A stretch of 64,000 nt of DNA from Streptomyces canus (GTDB lineage: Bacteria > Actinomycetota > Actinomycetes > Streptomycetales > Streptomycetaceae), in the NCBI RefSeq assembly GCF_001514145.1, contig NZ_KQ948659.1, forward strand, positions 241,454-305,453, in the 5' to 3' direction. The first letter of the stretch is position 1. Each line of letters starts with the position of its first letter. This document shows, piece after piece, positions 41,939 to 51,081 of this stretch. The notes beneath the pieces were generated by a model. That model was not told the origin of the DNA, did no database searches, and was given only the letters and a program-made list of their open reading frames with translations. A program made the position numbers and the translations under genes.

Positions 41939-42883
41939 GTGAGCACCGTTCCCGAGATCCGTACCCTGCCCGTGCCCGACGGCCTGGAGGGCGAGCGCGT
42001 CGACGCCGCCATCTCCCGCATGTTCGGCTTCTCCCGGACCAAGGCGGCCGAGATCGCCGCCGCGGGGAAGGTCACGGTCGACGGGTCGGTGGTCGGGAAG
42101 TCCGAGCGGGTGCACGGCGGGGCCTGGCTGGAGGTCGAGATGCCACAGGCGGCCGCGCCGGTGCAGATCGTCGCCGAGCCGGTCGAGGGCATGGAGATCG
42201 TCCATGACGACGACGACGTGGTCGTGATCGTCAAGCCGGTGGGTGTCGCCGCGCATCCCAGCCCCGGCTGGACCGGGACGACCGTGATCGGCGGGCTCGC
42301 CGCCGCCGGGTACCGCATCTCGACCTCCGGTGCCGCCGAGCGCCAGGGCATCGTGCACCGGCTCGACGTGGGTACCTCGGGGCTGATGGTCGTGGCCAAG
42401 TCGGAGCGGGCGTACACCTCGCTCAAGCGGCAGTTCAAGGAGCGCACGGTCGACAAGCGGTACCACACGCTCGTCCAGGGCCACCCGGACCCGACCAGCG
42501 GCACCATCGACGCACCCATCGGCCGCCACCCCCAGCACGACTACAAGTGGGCGGTCACGGCCGAGGGCAAGCCGTCCGTGACGCACTACGACCTCATCGA
42601 GGCGTTCCGTGCGGCCTCGCTGCTCGATGTGAAGCTGGAGACCGGGCGCACCCACCAGATCCGCGTCCACATGGCGGCCCACCGCCACCCCTGCGTCGGC
42701 GACCTGACGTACGGTGCCGACCCGACGCTCGCCAAGCGGCTCCGGCTGACGCGGCAGTGGCTGCACGCCGTGCGGCTCGGCTTCGAGCACCCCGGGGACG
42801 GGGAGTGGGTGGAGTTCGCGAGCGACTATCCGGAGGATCTGCAGCAGGCCCTGGACCTGGTGCGTGAGGAGACCTACGGGTGA
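41939..42883 (+). CDS. rluD: RluD-type 23S rRNA pseudouridine synthase
   Basis: 314 aa from GTG 41939. An N-terminal S4 RNA-binding domain (RVDAAISRMFGFSRTKAAE) precedes the RluA-family catalytic domain with HRLDVGTSGLMVVAK (catalytic Asp) and ETGRTHQIRVHMAA. It probably makes pseudouridines in helix 69 of 23S rRNA; exact positions are inferred from the family. CATACT lies 6 nt before the start codon with no clear ribosome binding site, so a short or absent leader is possible. It overlaps the GNAT gene by 4 nt (GTGA). Confidence 0.92.
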   Translation: MSTVPEIRTLPVPDGLEGERVDAAISRMFGFSRTKAAEIAAAGKVTVDGSVVGKSERVHGGAWLEVEMPQAAAPVQIVAEPVEGMEIVHDDDDVVVIVKPVGVAAHPSPGWTGTTVIGGLAAAGYRISTSGAAERQGIVHRLDVGTSGLMVVAKSERAYTSLKRQFKERTVDKRYHTLVQGHPDPTSGTIDAPIGRHPQHDYKWAVTAEGKPSVTHYDLIEAFRAASLLDVKLETGRTHQIRVHMAAHRHPCVGDLTYGADPTLAKRLRLTRQWLHAVRLGFEHPGDGEWVEFASDYPEDLQQALDLVREETYG

Positions 42884-43350
42884 GCACGCACGCGTACGTG
42901 GTGCGGGTCGCCGAGGATCCCGCCGACCGTGAGGCCTGCTTCACGGTGCGCAAGGAGGTCTTCGTCGGCGAGCAGGGCGTGCCGGAGGACATCGAGTACG
43001 ACGCCTACGACGCCGTAGCGGTGCATGTGCTGGCCATGCGGGAGGACGGGGTGCCGCTCGGTACCGGCCGGCTGCTGTACGGAGAGGCGGCGGCCGGGAA
43101 GACCGGCGGTGAACTGACCGTGGGGTCGCTGGGGCGGCTCGCCGTGACACAGGCGGCGCGCGGACTCGGGGTGGGGGCGGCTCTTGTGCGGGCCATCGAG
43201 GACGCGGCACACGCGCGTGGGCTCGTGGCCGTGGATCTGCATGCGCAGACGCATGCGCTGGGGTTCTACGAGCGGCTCGGGTACGTGGCGTACGGTCCGG
43301 AGTTTCCGGACGCGGGGATACCGCACCGGGCCATGCGGCGGGTTCTCTGA
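42880..43350 (+). CDS. GNAT acetyltransferase, ElaA-like
   Basis: 156 aa. The N-terminus (REACFTVRKEVFVGEQGVP) is the ElaA-type substrate part, and LGRLAVTQAARGLGVGAAL holds the acetyl-CoA Arg/Gln-x-x-Gly loop (ARGLGVG). ALGFYERLGYVAYGPEFPD is the usual C-terminal region. The substrate is unknown. It overlaps the pseudouridine synthase gene by 4 nt, so both are cotranscribed. Confidence 0.9.
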   Translation: MSTHAYVVRVAEDPADREACFTVRKEVFVGEQGVPEDIEYDAYDAVAVHVLAMREDGVPLGTGRLLYGEAAAGKTGGELTVGSLGRLAVTQAARGLGVGAALVRAIEDAAHARGLVAVDLHAQTHALGFYERLGYVAYGPEFPDAGIPHRAMRRVL

Positions 43351-43461
43351 CGCTCGGATTCACGTCGAGGGGAGACGGCGAGCGGCGGTCGGGAAGGTCT
43401 GGGCGTGAAGCGGGCAGACTGAAGTGACCGTAGATTTGTCGATCTGCCCGGAGTTCTCACC

Positions 43462-45036
43462 GTGGATCAGTTGGCCCTGTTGTTCGTGTTGTTGCTGGGG
43501 GCTCTGATCAGTGTCCCGGTGGGAGACCGGTTCGGGTTGCCGGCGCCGGTGCTGATGACGCTGCTCGGGATCGTGCTCGCGGTACTGGACTTCGTACCCA
43601 ATGTCGATATTCCACCCGAGCTGATCCTCCCCATTCTGCTGCCGCCCTTGCTCTATGCGGCGGTGCGTCGGACGTCGTGGCGGCAGTTCGCGGCCAACAA
43701 ACGGCCGATCTTCCTGCTCGCCGTCGCGCTCGTGTTCGTCACCACCCTGTGCGTCGCCGTCGTCGCCCAGGCGATCGTGCCGGGACTGCCGATCGCCGCA
43801 GCCGTCGCGCTCGGCGCGCTGGTCGCGCCGCCCGACCCGGTCGCCGCGACCGCCGTGGCCGGCCAACTCGGGCTGCCCCGGAGGCTGGTGTCCATCCTGG
43901 AGGGCGAGGGGCTCTTCAACGACGTGACGGCGATCGTGCTCTACCACGTGGCCGTCGCCGCAGCCGTCAGCGGCTCCTTCACGGCCGGGAAGGCCGTCTT
44001 CGAGCTGGTGCTCTCCGCGGTGGTCGCCGTCGTCGTGGGGCTCGCGCTGGGCTGGGGGGCCAACAAGCTGATGGATCTGCTGGGTGACGCCACTCTCCAG
44101 ATCGGGCTGACGGTACTCGTGCCGTACGCCTCCTACGTGCTCGCCGAGGAGCTCCACGGCTCCGGGGTGCTCGCGGTGCTGACCACCGCCCTGTTCATCG
44201 CCGAGTACGCCACCGACGCCGACGACGTGATGACCCGGCTCGCGGGGCACACCTTCTGGGACATCGTCGACACGCTCGTGACCGGCGTGGCCTTCGGGCT
44301 CATCGGACTCGAACTGCACAACGCGATCCGGACCGCGTCCGGACGCTGGGGCGAGATGCTCGGCTGGGCCGCCGCGATCGTGGCCGTGGTCGTGCTCGTA
44401 CGGCTGCTGTGGCTGTTGCCGGCGACCTGGCTCACCAAACGCCTGCACGCCAAGCGGGACATAGACGAGGAGATCCCGATGGGGTGGCGGGAGACCGTCA
44501 TCATGTGGTGGTCCGGGATGCGGGGCGTGGCGTCCGTGGCGCTGGCGCTGGCCATCCCGCTGGAGACCGACTCGGGAGCGGGCTTCCCCGACCGGGACGA
44601 GATCGTGTTCATCGCGTTCGGGGTGATCATGGCGACGCTCGTGCTGCAGGGGCTGACCCTGCCGTGGCTGGTGAAGCGGCTGGGGGTGCGGGCGGACAGC
44701 GAGCGGGAGATGGAGTTCGAGAAGACCCTCGCGGTCCGGGCGGCGAAGGCGGCCAAGAAGCGGCTGCGGGAGATCGAGAGCGTGGAGGAACTGCCCGAGG
44801 AGCTGTCGGAGCAGATGCTGCGGCGGGCGTTCGAGATCGGTGTGCGGATCTCTCCCGAGATGGGGGACGAGGAGCGGCGCGAGGCCCGGCGGCGGCTCAA
44901 GCGGGTGCGGCGCATCCACGGCGAGATGCTGAGCGCGGCACGGCACGAGGTGCTGGCGGCGCGGAGCGAGCCGGGGGCCGATCCCGAGATCGTGGACCGG
45001 GTGTTGCGGCATCTGGACGTCCGCAGTCTGCGGTGA
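43462..45036 (+). CDS. CPA1-type Na+/H+ antiporter
   Basis: 524 aa from GTG 43462. About twelve membrane helices occupy residues 1-410. ALVAPPDPVAATAVAGQLG (the PDPV motif in the ion path) and LVSILEGEGLFNDVTAIVLY (the EGEGLFND motif) are diagnostic of the NhaP/NHE group. MWWSGMRGVASVALALAIP is the conserved later segment. The C-terminal about 110 residues form a charged helical cytoplasmic domain (KKRLREIESVEELPEELSEQ). It exchanges Na+ or K+ for protons. Confidence 0.93.
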   Translation: MDQLALLFVLLLGALISVPVGDRFGLPAPVLMTLLGIVLAVLDFVPNVDIPPELILPILLPPLLYAAVRRTSWRQFAANKRPIFLLAVALVFVTTLCVAVVAQAIVPGLPIAAAVALGALVAPPDPVAATAVAGQLGLPRRLVSILEGEGLFNDVTAIVLYHVAVAAAVSGSFTAGKAVFELVLSAVVAVVVGLALGWGANKLMDLLGDATLQIGLTVLVPYASYVLAEELHGSGVLAVLTTALFIAEYATDADDVMTRLAGHTFWDIVDTLVTGVAFGLIGLELHNAIRTASGRWGEMLGWAAAIVAVVVLVRLLWLLPATWLTKRLHAKRDIDEEIPMGWRETVIMWWSGMRGVASVALALAIPLETDSGAGFPDRDEIVFIAFGVIMATLVLQGLTLPWLVKRLGVRADSEREMEFEKTLAVRAAKAAKKRLREIESVEELPEELSEQMLRRAFEIGVRISPEMGDEERREARRRLKRVRRIHGEMLSAARHEVLAARSEPGADPEIVDRVLRHLDVRSLR

Positions 45037-45088
45037 AGATGCGGAAACCGGGATGAGCTCACCGCCCGGGCGTTTGTAGGCTGCGGTT

Positions 45089-45829
45089 ATGACTCGCAAC
45101 GTGATCATCAGCGGTGGCGGTACAGGAATCGGACTCGCGGCGGCACAGGTGTTCGCCGCGCAAGGGGACCGGGTGCTGCTGCTCGGCCGGCGCGTCGAGG
45201 TGCTCGAGAAGGCCGGGGTACCCGGCGCGCTGACGTACGCCGCCGATCTCGCCGACGTCGACGAGGTGCGCGGGGTCGTCGGGTTCGTGGAGCGTGAACT
45301 CGGGACCGTGGACGTGCTGATCCACAGCGCCGGGGGCACCGGGCAGCTCGAGCCGCCCGTCGACAGCTCCGATCCGCTCGACGCCGTCGCGCACAACTGG
45401 ACCGTGAACTTCCGGCTCAATCTGCTGACCGCGGCGCTGCTCACCGAGGGGGTGAAGGAGCGGCTCGCCTCGCCGGGCGGGCGGGTGCTGTTCGTGAGTT
45501 CCATCGCCGCGTACCGGGGGTCCGGGAGCGGGGCGTACGGGGCGGCGAAGGCCGGGCTGCATCCGTACGCCCATGATCTCGCGCGGGAGTTGGGGCCGCG
45601 GGGGATCACCGCCAATGTGGTCGCGCCGGGGTACATCGAGGACACGGAGTTCTTCGGCGGGGCCATCGATCCCGCTCGGCGGGAACGGCTCGTCAACGAC
45701 ACGTTGACCGGGCGGGCCGGGATGCCGGGGGACGTCGCCGCGACGCTTCACTGGCTGGCGTCCCCGGCGGCGGGGCATGTGACGTCGCAGGTCGTGCAGG
45801 TCAACGGTGGGGCCGAGCGAGGGCAATGA
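45089..45829 (+). CDS. Short-chain dehydrogenase/reductase
   Basis: 246 aa classical SDR. ISGGGTGIGLAAAQVFA is the NAD(P) glycine motif (GGGTGIG), LLLGRRVEVLEK suggests NADP preference through the Arg pair, IHSAGGTGQ replaces the usual NNAG, and FVSSIAAYRGSGSGAYGAAKAG supplies catalytic Ser, Tyr and Lys. The substrate is unknown. TAGGCT (45077-45082) ends 6 nt before the ATG without a ribosome binding site, so the transcript is probably leaderless. Confidence 0.92.
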   Translation: MTRNVIISGGGTGIGLAAAQVFAAQGDRVLLLGRRVEVLEKAGVPGALTYAADLADVDEVRGVVGFVERELGTVDVLIHSAGGTGQLEPPVDSSDPLDAVAHNWTVNFRLNLLTAALLTEGVKERLASPGGRVLFVSSIAAYRGSGSGAYGAAKAGLHPYAHDLARELGPRGITANVVAPGYIEDTEFFGGAIDPARRERLVNDTLTGRAGMPGDVAATLHWLASPAAGHVTSQVVQVNGGAERGQ

Positions 45830-45844
45830 CGGTGGACGGGTGCG

Positions 45845-45886
45845 GGTCCGTCGTGGGTCGGTGCAGCACCGGCGCCACGACGGACC
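45845..45886. terminator. Bidirectional terminator between SDR and MscS genes
   Basis: A 12-bp outer stem (45845-45856 with 45875-45886) encloses a second pairing CGGTGC/GCACCG. It occupies almost the whole 58-nt gap between the convergent stops. Confidence 0.85.
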
Positions 45887-45887
45887 G

Positions 45888-47006
45888 TCAGCCCCGCCCC
45901 GTCCGTGGGGTCTCGTGGGCTCGGCGGGGGGCCGCGCCGTTGCCGTTTCCGTTGGAGGAGGAGCCGCTGCGTGGCAGTACGACCGCGTCCGCCGTGTTGA
46001 CCCGGGGCAGGGCGTACGGATGGTGTTCGGTCAGCCAGCGGATCATCTGCTCGCGGACCGTGACCCGTACCGTCCAGATGTCGTCGGCGTCCTTGGCGGT
46101 CACCAGGGCCCGTACCTGCATGGTGTTCGGGGTGGTGTCGGTGACGGCGAGGCCGTAGTCGCGGCCGTCCCACGCCGGGCACTCGCGCAGGATGTCCCGC
46201 AGCCGCTCACGCATCAGCTCCACCGGGGCCGTGTGATCGACGTGCCAGAAGACGATGCCGGTCATCTGCGGGGTGCCGCGGGACCAGTTCTCGAACGGCT
46301 TCGAGGTGAAGTACGACACCGGCATGGTGATCCGGCGCTCGTCCCAGGTCCGCACCGTCAGGAAGGTCAGCGTGATCTCCTCGACCGTGCCCCACTCGCC
46401 GTCCACCACCACGGTGTCGCCGATGCGCACCATGTCACCGAAGGCGATCTGCAGCCCGGCGAACATGTTGCTGAGCGTCGACTGGGCGGCGACACCGGCG
46501 ACGATGCCGAGGATTCCGGCCGAGGCCAGCAGCGAGGCACCGGCCGCGCGCATCGCCGGGAACGTCAGCAGCATCGCGGCCACGGCCACCACCCCGACGG
46601 TCGCGGCGACCACCCGCATGATCAGCGTGACCTGGGTGCGGACCCGGCGGACCCGGGCGGCGTCGTGGTGGGCGCGCGCGTAACGGGTGTACGTCGTCTC
46701 CACTACGGCCGCGGCGATCCGGATCACCAGCCAGGCGGTCGCCCCGATCAGGACCAGCGTCAGTGTCTGCCCGATGCCGGCGCTGTGCCGCTCCAGCACC
46801 CTCGCCTCGTCGTACGCCCCTCTCAGCATCGCCGCGCACAGCACCAGCATGTAGGGGATGCGACCACGGCGCAGCAGACCCCACATCGGGGTCTCGCTGT
46901 GGCGTGCGTCGGCCTTGCGCAGCAGAAGGTCGGTGGCCCAGCCGATCACCAGTGTGAGCAACAGCGAGCCGCCGACCACGATCAGTGGGCGGAGTACGTT
47001 CTCCAT
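45888..47006 (-). CDS. MscS-family mechanosensitive channel
   Basis: 372 aa. About four membrane helices precede the pore helix region AAGASLLASAGILGIVAGVAAQSTLSN (given by its core SAGILGIVAGVAAQS), typical of MscS TM3. FAGLQIAFGDMVRIGDTV and GTVEEITLTFLTVRTWDERR form the beta domain that follows. The C-terminal 25 residues are Asn/Gly/Ser-rich. It probably releases solutes under osmotic downshift. TAGGTT (47019-47014, minus strand) ends 7 nt before ATG 47006, indicating a leaderless mRNA. Confidence 0.92.
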   Translation of the reverse strand: MENVLRPLIVVGGSLLLTLVIGWATDLLLRKADARHSETPMWGLLRRGRIPYMLVLCAAMLRGAYDEARVLERHSAGIGQTLTLVLIGATAWLVIRIAAAVVETTYTRYARAHHDAARVRRVRTQVTLIMRVVAATVGVVAVAAMLLTFPAMRAAGASLLASAGILGIVAGVAAQSTLSNMFAGLQIAFGDMVRIGDTVVVDGEWGTVEEITLTFLTVRTWDERRITMPVSYFTSKPFENWSRGTPQMTGIVFWHVDHTAPVELMRERLRDILRECPAWDGRDYGLAVTDTTPNTMQVRALVTAKDADDIWTVRVTVREQMIRWLTEHHPYALPRVNTADAVVLPRSGSSSNGNGNGAAPRRAHETPRTGRG

Positions 47007-47083
47007 GACCCCGAACCTAACCGGCCCGGGCGGGGCATGAACATGTGACTTCGGCCGCGAAGTGGGTACGGCACCATGTCCTC

Positions 47084-47653
47084 ATGAACATCATGCTCTT
47101 TCACTCGACCTACGGCCTCAGGCCCGCCGTCCGTCAGGCCGCCGACCGGCTGCGGGAGGCCGGGCACGAGGTGTGGACGCCGGACCTCTTCGAGGGGCGC
47201 ACGTTCGAGACGGTCGAGGACGGCATGGCCTTCAACGCGGAGATCGGCAAGGACGAACTGCTCAAGCGGGCCGTCCTGGCCACCGCGCCCTACTCCGACC
47301 GCGGTCTCGTCTACTCCGGCTTCTCGCTCGGCGCCTCGATCGCGCAGACCCTCGCCCTCGGCGACGAGAAGGCCCGCGGCCTGCTCCTCCTGCACGGCAC
47401 GTCGGACATCGCGCCGAACGTGACCGCGGACGAGCTGCCGGTCCAGCTGCACGTGGCCGAGCCGGACCCCTTCGAGACCGACGACTGGCTGAGCGCCTGG
47501 TATCTCCAGATGGGCCGCACCGGCGCCGATGTCGAGATCTACCGATACGCCGGGGCCGGTCATCTCTACACCGACCCCGGCCTCCCGGACTACGACGAGG
47601 AGGCCGCCGAGGCCACCTGGCGGGTGGCCCTCGGCTTCCTGGAGACGCTCTAG
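47084..47653 (+). CDS. Dienelactone hydrolase-like alpha/beta hydrolase
   Basis: 189 aa from ATG 47084 (MNIMLFHSTYGLRPAVRQAA). The nucleophile elbow is YSGFSLGASIAQ, with Ser where classical dienelactone hydrolases have Cys. EPDPFE and GAGHLYTDPGLPDYD give the acid and His regions. The substrate is unknown. It converges with phoD, and the two stop codons share the same CTAG at 47650-47653. Confidence 0.88.
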   Translation: MNIMLFHSTYGLRPAVRQAADRLREAGHEVWTPDLFEGRTFETVEDGMAFNAEIGKDELLKRAVLATAPYSDRGLVYSGFSLGASIAQTLALGDEKARGLLLLHGTSDIAPNVTADELPVQLHVAEPDPFETDDWLSAWYLQMGRTGADVEIYRYAGAGHLYTDPGLPDYDEEAAEATWRVALGFLETL

Positions 47654-49308
47654 ACGGGGGTGTACGTCCGCTCGACCTTCTGTGTGCCGGTCCGCGTGCG
47701 GTACGAACGCGCCCAGGACGAGGTCGCGTTCGCCCTGGTCTTGTCGGACAGCACGTAGTAGTCCATCTGCGCCCGGTCGGCGGTGATGTCCAGGACGCCG
47801 TAACCGTGGCGGTCGGTGTCGACCCAGTGGACGTGCCGGTTGGCGACCTGGATGACCGGCGCGGCGAGCGCGGTCACCGTGCCCTGGGGGACCTTCAGGA
47901 GGTCGTCGAGGTTGTCGGAGGTCACCGAGGTGACGACGAACTCCGTGGCGGCGGAGGCCGACAGCGGGTAGGTGCCGGCGTCCACCGGCACGTCGTTGGC
48001 CCACGCCATGTGGATGTCGCCGGTCAGGAAGACGGTGTTGCGGATGGCGTTGGCGCGCAGATGGGCCAGCAGCTCGCGGCGGTCGTCCGTGTAGCCGTCC
48101 CACTGGTCGGTGTTGAGAGCAAGGCCCTCCTTCGGCAGACCCAGCAGCTCGGCGAGCGGTTTCAACAGGTCGGCGGAGAGCGAGCCGATCGCGAACGGCG
48201 AGATCATCACGGAGTTGCCGACCAGCCGCCAGGTCGTGTCGGAGGACTTCAGCCCCGCCTTGAGCCAGTCCAGCTGCGCGCGGCCGGTGAGCGTGCGGTC
48301 CGGGTCGTCCACCGAGCCGTTGCCCACGGCGACCTGCTGTGAGCGGAAGGACCGCAGGTCGAGCAGCGAGAGGTCGGCGAGCTTGCCGAACCGCAGCCGC
48401 CGGTAGGTGGTGCCCGCGATCGCCGGACGCACCGGCATCCACTCGAAGTAGGCCTGCTTGGCGGCTGCCTGACGGGCCGACCAGGCGCCCTCCGTGCCCT
48501 CGGTGTGGTTCTCGGCACCGCCCGACCAGGCGTCGTTGGCGAACTCGTGGTCGTCCCAGATCGCGACCACCGGGGCGACCGCGTGCAGGGCCTGGAGGTC
48601 CGGGTCCGTCTTGTACTTGCCGTGCCGGATCCGGTAGTCCGCGAGGGTGAGGATCTCGTGGGCCGGCGCGTGCTGTCGTACGACGGTGTCGCGGGTGCCG
48701 TACTCGCCGGTGCCGTACTCGTAGATGTAGTCGCCCAGGTGCAGCCAGGCGTCCAGGTCGCCGCGGGCCGCGAGGTGGCGGTACGAGGAGAAGTAGCCCG
48801 CCTCCCAGTTGGCGCAGGAGACCACGCCGAAGCGGAGGTTCGCGACGGCCGCGTCCGACGCCGGCGCGGTGCGGGTGCGCGCCGCCGGGGACTCGGTGCC
48901 GCCCGCCGAGAAGCGGAACCAGTAGTCGGTCGCGGGCGTGAGGCCGCGGACGTCCGCCTTGACGGTGTGGTCGGAGGCGGCGGTCGCGGTGACGGACCCC
49001 TTGGCGACGACGGTCGTGAAGGCCTTGTCCCTGGCGACGACCCAGCCGACCTCGGTGTCCGGGCCGAGCCCGGAACCGGGCACCGCCTCGGCGGTCGGGG
49101 TCACCCGGGTCCACAGCAGGATGCCGTCCGGCAGCGGGTCGCCGGAGGCGACGCCGTGCAGGAAGGCGGGTGCCTCGTCGGCGGCTCGGGCCGGCAGGGC
49201 GGCGGCGAGCGGGGCGGCGAGGACAGCGGTGGCCGCCGCGGCCTTGACGACCGTACGGCGGCGCGGGGACAGGGAGTTGCTCTCGGCTGATCTCTGTCTA
49301 CTGGTCAC
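47650..49308 (-). CDS. phoD: Secreted PhoD-type alkaline phosphatase
   Basis: 552 aa from GTG 49308. The N-terminus has a twin-arginine signal (SPRRRTVVKAAAATAVLAAP, cleaved after ALPARA). An N-terminal Fn3-like PhoD domain (FLHGVASGDPLPDGILLWTR) precedes the metallophosphatase core: VVSCANWEAGYFSSYRHLA, DAWLHLGDYIYEYG, VVAIWDDHEFANDAW and FLTGDIHMAWAN. The enzyme is Ca/Fe-dependent and releases phosphate from diesters and monoesters outside the cell. TAACCT (49322-49317) ends 8 nt before the start, suggesting a leaderless or near-leaderless transcript. Confidence 0.94.
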   Translation of the reverse strand: MTSRQRSAESNSLSPRRRTVVKAAAATAVLAAPLAAALPARAADEAPAFLHGVASGDPLPDGILLWTRVTPTAEAVPGSGLGPDTEVGWVVARDKAFTTVVAKGSVTATAASDHTVKADVRGLTPATDYWFRFSAGGTESPAARTRTAPASDAAVANLRFGVVSCANWEAGYFSSYRHLAARGDLDAWLHLGDYIYEYGTGEYGTRDTVVRQHAPAHEILTLADYRIRHGKYKTDPDLQALHAVAPVVAIWDDHEFANDAWSGGAENHTEGTEGAWSARQAAAKQAYFEWMPVRPAIAGTTYRRLRFGKLADLSLLDLRSFRSQQVAVGNGSVDDPDRTLTGRAQLDWLKAGLKSSDTTWRLVGNSVMISPFAIGSLSADLLKPLAELLGLPKEGLALNTDQWDGYTDDRRELLAHLRANAIRNTVFLTGDIHMAWANDVPVDAGTYPLSASAATEFVVTSVTSDNLDDLLKVPQGTVTALAAPVIQVANRHVHWVDTDRHGYGVLDITADRAQMDYYVLSDKTRANATSSWARSYRTRTGTQKVERTYTPV

Positions 49309-49338
49309 GGCCGATCAGGTTACTGGCCGGTATGAACG

Positions 49339-49372
49339 AGAGCGGGCGAACTCGTGAAAGTTCGCCCGCTCT
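49339..49372 (-). terminator. Terminator after the DsbA-like gene
   Basis: A perfect 13-bp stem (49339-49351 with 49360-49372) with an 8-nt loop lies 20 nt past the stop of the leftward DsbA-like gene and ends about 30 nt before the phoD start, so the phoD promoter must overlap or follow it. Confidence 0.8.
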
Positions 49373-49392
49373 TTGCCTGAAGAGTGCGGGGA

Positions 49393-50208
49393 TCAGGCCT
49401 TCAGGGCCGCCTCGAGCGCCGTGTTGAAGTCGGCGACCGTCATCGGCGCGCTCTTGCCGTCGGAGCCGGTCAGCGTCTTGCCGTCCATCCTCAGGGTCGG
49501 GGTGCCGGTCGCGCCGTCCTTGTTGAACTTCTCGGACATGTCCAGGGCCCACTTGTCGTAGGTGCCGTTCTTGACGGCGTTCTGGAAGGTTTTGTTGTCC
49601 TTCAGCTCCGGAACGGTCTGCGCGATCTTGATGAGGTAGGCGTCGTCCTTGAACTTGTCGGGGCCGTCCTCGGCAGGGTGCCACTTCGTGGAGTACATCG
49701 CGGTCTTGTACTTCAGGAACGCGTCGGTGCTGACGTTCAGCGCGGCGCCGAGGGCGCTGAGGCCGTTCTTGGAGCCCTCACCGCCGAGGTTGCCGTCGAG
49801 GAAGGTGGCGCCGACGTACTGGATCTTGAACTTGCCGTCCTCGACGTCCTTGTCGACGGTCGAACCGACGGTCTGCTCGAACTGGGCGCAGACGGGGCAG
49901 CGCGGGTCCTCGTACATGACCAGGGTCTTCTTGGCGGTGCTCTTGCCGATGACGACCGTCGTGCCGTTGCTGCCCGTGCTGTTGGCCGGCTTGACGAGCT
50001 TGTCGTTCTTGGCCTCTTCCCAGTAACTGGGCTTGCTGTTCTGGACGACCGCGTAGCCGATGCCGCCGGCTATCGCCAGGACGCCGACGACGGAACAGGC
50101 GACGATGACCTGCCGCTTGACCTTGTCGCGCTTGGCCTGGCGCTCGCGCTCCTGCCGCAGCCGCTCACGGGCGGCGGTCTTCGAGGCCTGGCTGTTCCGC
50201 TTGCTCAT
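49393..50208 (-). CDS. DsbA-like thioredoxin-fold membrane protein
   Basis: 271 aa from ATG 50208 (MSKRNSQASKTAARERL), which has GGAGA 8 nt upstream; ATG 50223 is an alternative. A basic coiled cytoplasmic head, one membrane segment (VIVACSVVGVLAIAGGIGYAV) trimmed at its ends, and an extracytoplasmic thioredoxin fold with MYEDPRCPVCAQFEQTV (active-site CPVC) and the cis-Pro region ATGTPTLRMDGK. It resembles the actinobacterial DsbA/MauM group that oxidises secreted proteins. The terminator beyond it separates it from phoD. Confidence 0.92.
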   Translation of the reverse strand: MSKRNSQASKTAARERLRQERERQAKRDKVKRQVIVACSVVGVLAIAGGIGYAVVQNSKPSYWEEAKNDKLVKPANSTGSNGTTVVIGKSTAKKTLVMYEDPRCPVCAQFEQTVGSTVDKDVEDGKFKIQYVGATFLDGNLGGEGSKNGLSALGAALNVSTDAFLKYKTAMYSTKWHPAEDGPDKFKDDAYLIKIAQTVPELKDNKTFQNAVKNGTYDKWALDMSEKFNKDGATGTPTLRMDGKTLTGSDGKSAPMTVADFNTALEAALKA

Positions 50209-50297
50209 GGTGGTGTTCTCCATCAAGGGGACGCGCACACGTCGTGTGCGGGGGGATACGTGGATCGGGACTGGTGGTGCTCAGCTGCTGTTCCGGT

Positions 50298-50990
50298 TCA
50301 GGCGACAGCGACCGAGCACGGCGGTCCACGCCGTCCCAGGGAGTGCACGAGGATCTCGTCGAGAGCGACGGCAGTACGGCGGCCGGGGCGCACCGGGCAG
50401 ACCGGTTCCGGCTCCGACCGCACGGTCAGCGCGGCGGCCACGAGGAGGAGCGGCCGGAAGGTCGTGGCGGCCACGGCCCGCAGCAGCTGGGCCAGGGCCC
50501 GCTCGCCGCGGCGCAGCCAGGCGGCCGCGAGAAGGCCGACGCAGAGGTGCGCGGCCAGCAGCAGCCAGGCGGTCTGCGGGTCGGCGTGCGCGAGCAGGCC
50601 GCCGAGCCGGTGGGGGTCGGTGCCCGTCATCCGGGCCAGTGGCGAGCCCACGCTGGTGCCGTCGCCGCAGAACACGTCCCAGCCGACCGAGCGCAACGGG
50701 CCCGCGACCGGGCCGCCCGCGGCGCCGTAGCAGACGTGCTGCCCGGTGGTGAAGACGGTGTCGGCGGCCAGCTCCAACGGGATCAGCACGGCGGCGATCC
50801 GCCCGAAGCCGCGCTCCGGGCCGGCCAGCGCGTAGGCGAGCCCGAACACGGCGACGGCGACCGCCGCCACCGTGTTGAGCGGCAGGGGAGCCCGGGACAG
50901 CAGCACGTGCGACGCGGTGCTGAGCGTCACGACGAGTGCCGTGAACAGCGCCGCGCGGAGCGCTCGTAGCTGGGTCCCGGATATGTCCAT
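50298..50990 (-). CDS. Conserved integral membrane protein
   Basis: 230 aa with five or six membrane segments: LFTALVVTLSTASHVLLS, VAAVAVAVFGLAYALAG, IAAVLIPLELAADTVFTTGQ, a hydrophobic WLLLAAHLCVGLLAAAWL and LLLVAAALTV. Cys residues lie in QHVCYGAAGGP and DVFCGDGTS between helices 3 and 4, probably outside the membrane, and two more near the C-terminus. It follows the same direction as the DsbA-like gene with 89 nt between, so the cysteines could be a DsbA substrate; this is inference. No known function. Confidence 0.8.
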   Translation of the reverse strand: MDISGTQLRALRAALFTALVVTLSTASHVLLSRAPLPLNTVAAVAVAVFGLAYALAGPERGFGRIAAVLIPLELAADTVFTTGQHVCYGAAGGPVAGPLRSVGWDVFCGDGTSVGSPLARMTGTDPHRLGGLLAHADPQTAWLLLAAHLCVGLLAAAWLRRGERALAQLLRAVAATTFRPLLLVAAALTVRSEPEPVCPVRPGRRTAVALDEILVHSLGRRGPPCSVAVA

Positions 50991-51081
50991 AGCGTGGAGA
51001 GTGTGTCACGCGGGCCTGTAAGGGACCCCTAAAGGATTCCTGTGAGCGGCCCTATCGTTATGGGAAGCGCCATGAGCCCTG

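Noticed and set aside
49310..49372. PHO box upstream of phoD
   Set aside because: GTTC-containing units are 14 nt apart instead of 11 and one lies in a terminator arm, so I do not annotate a PhoP site.
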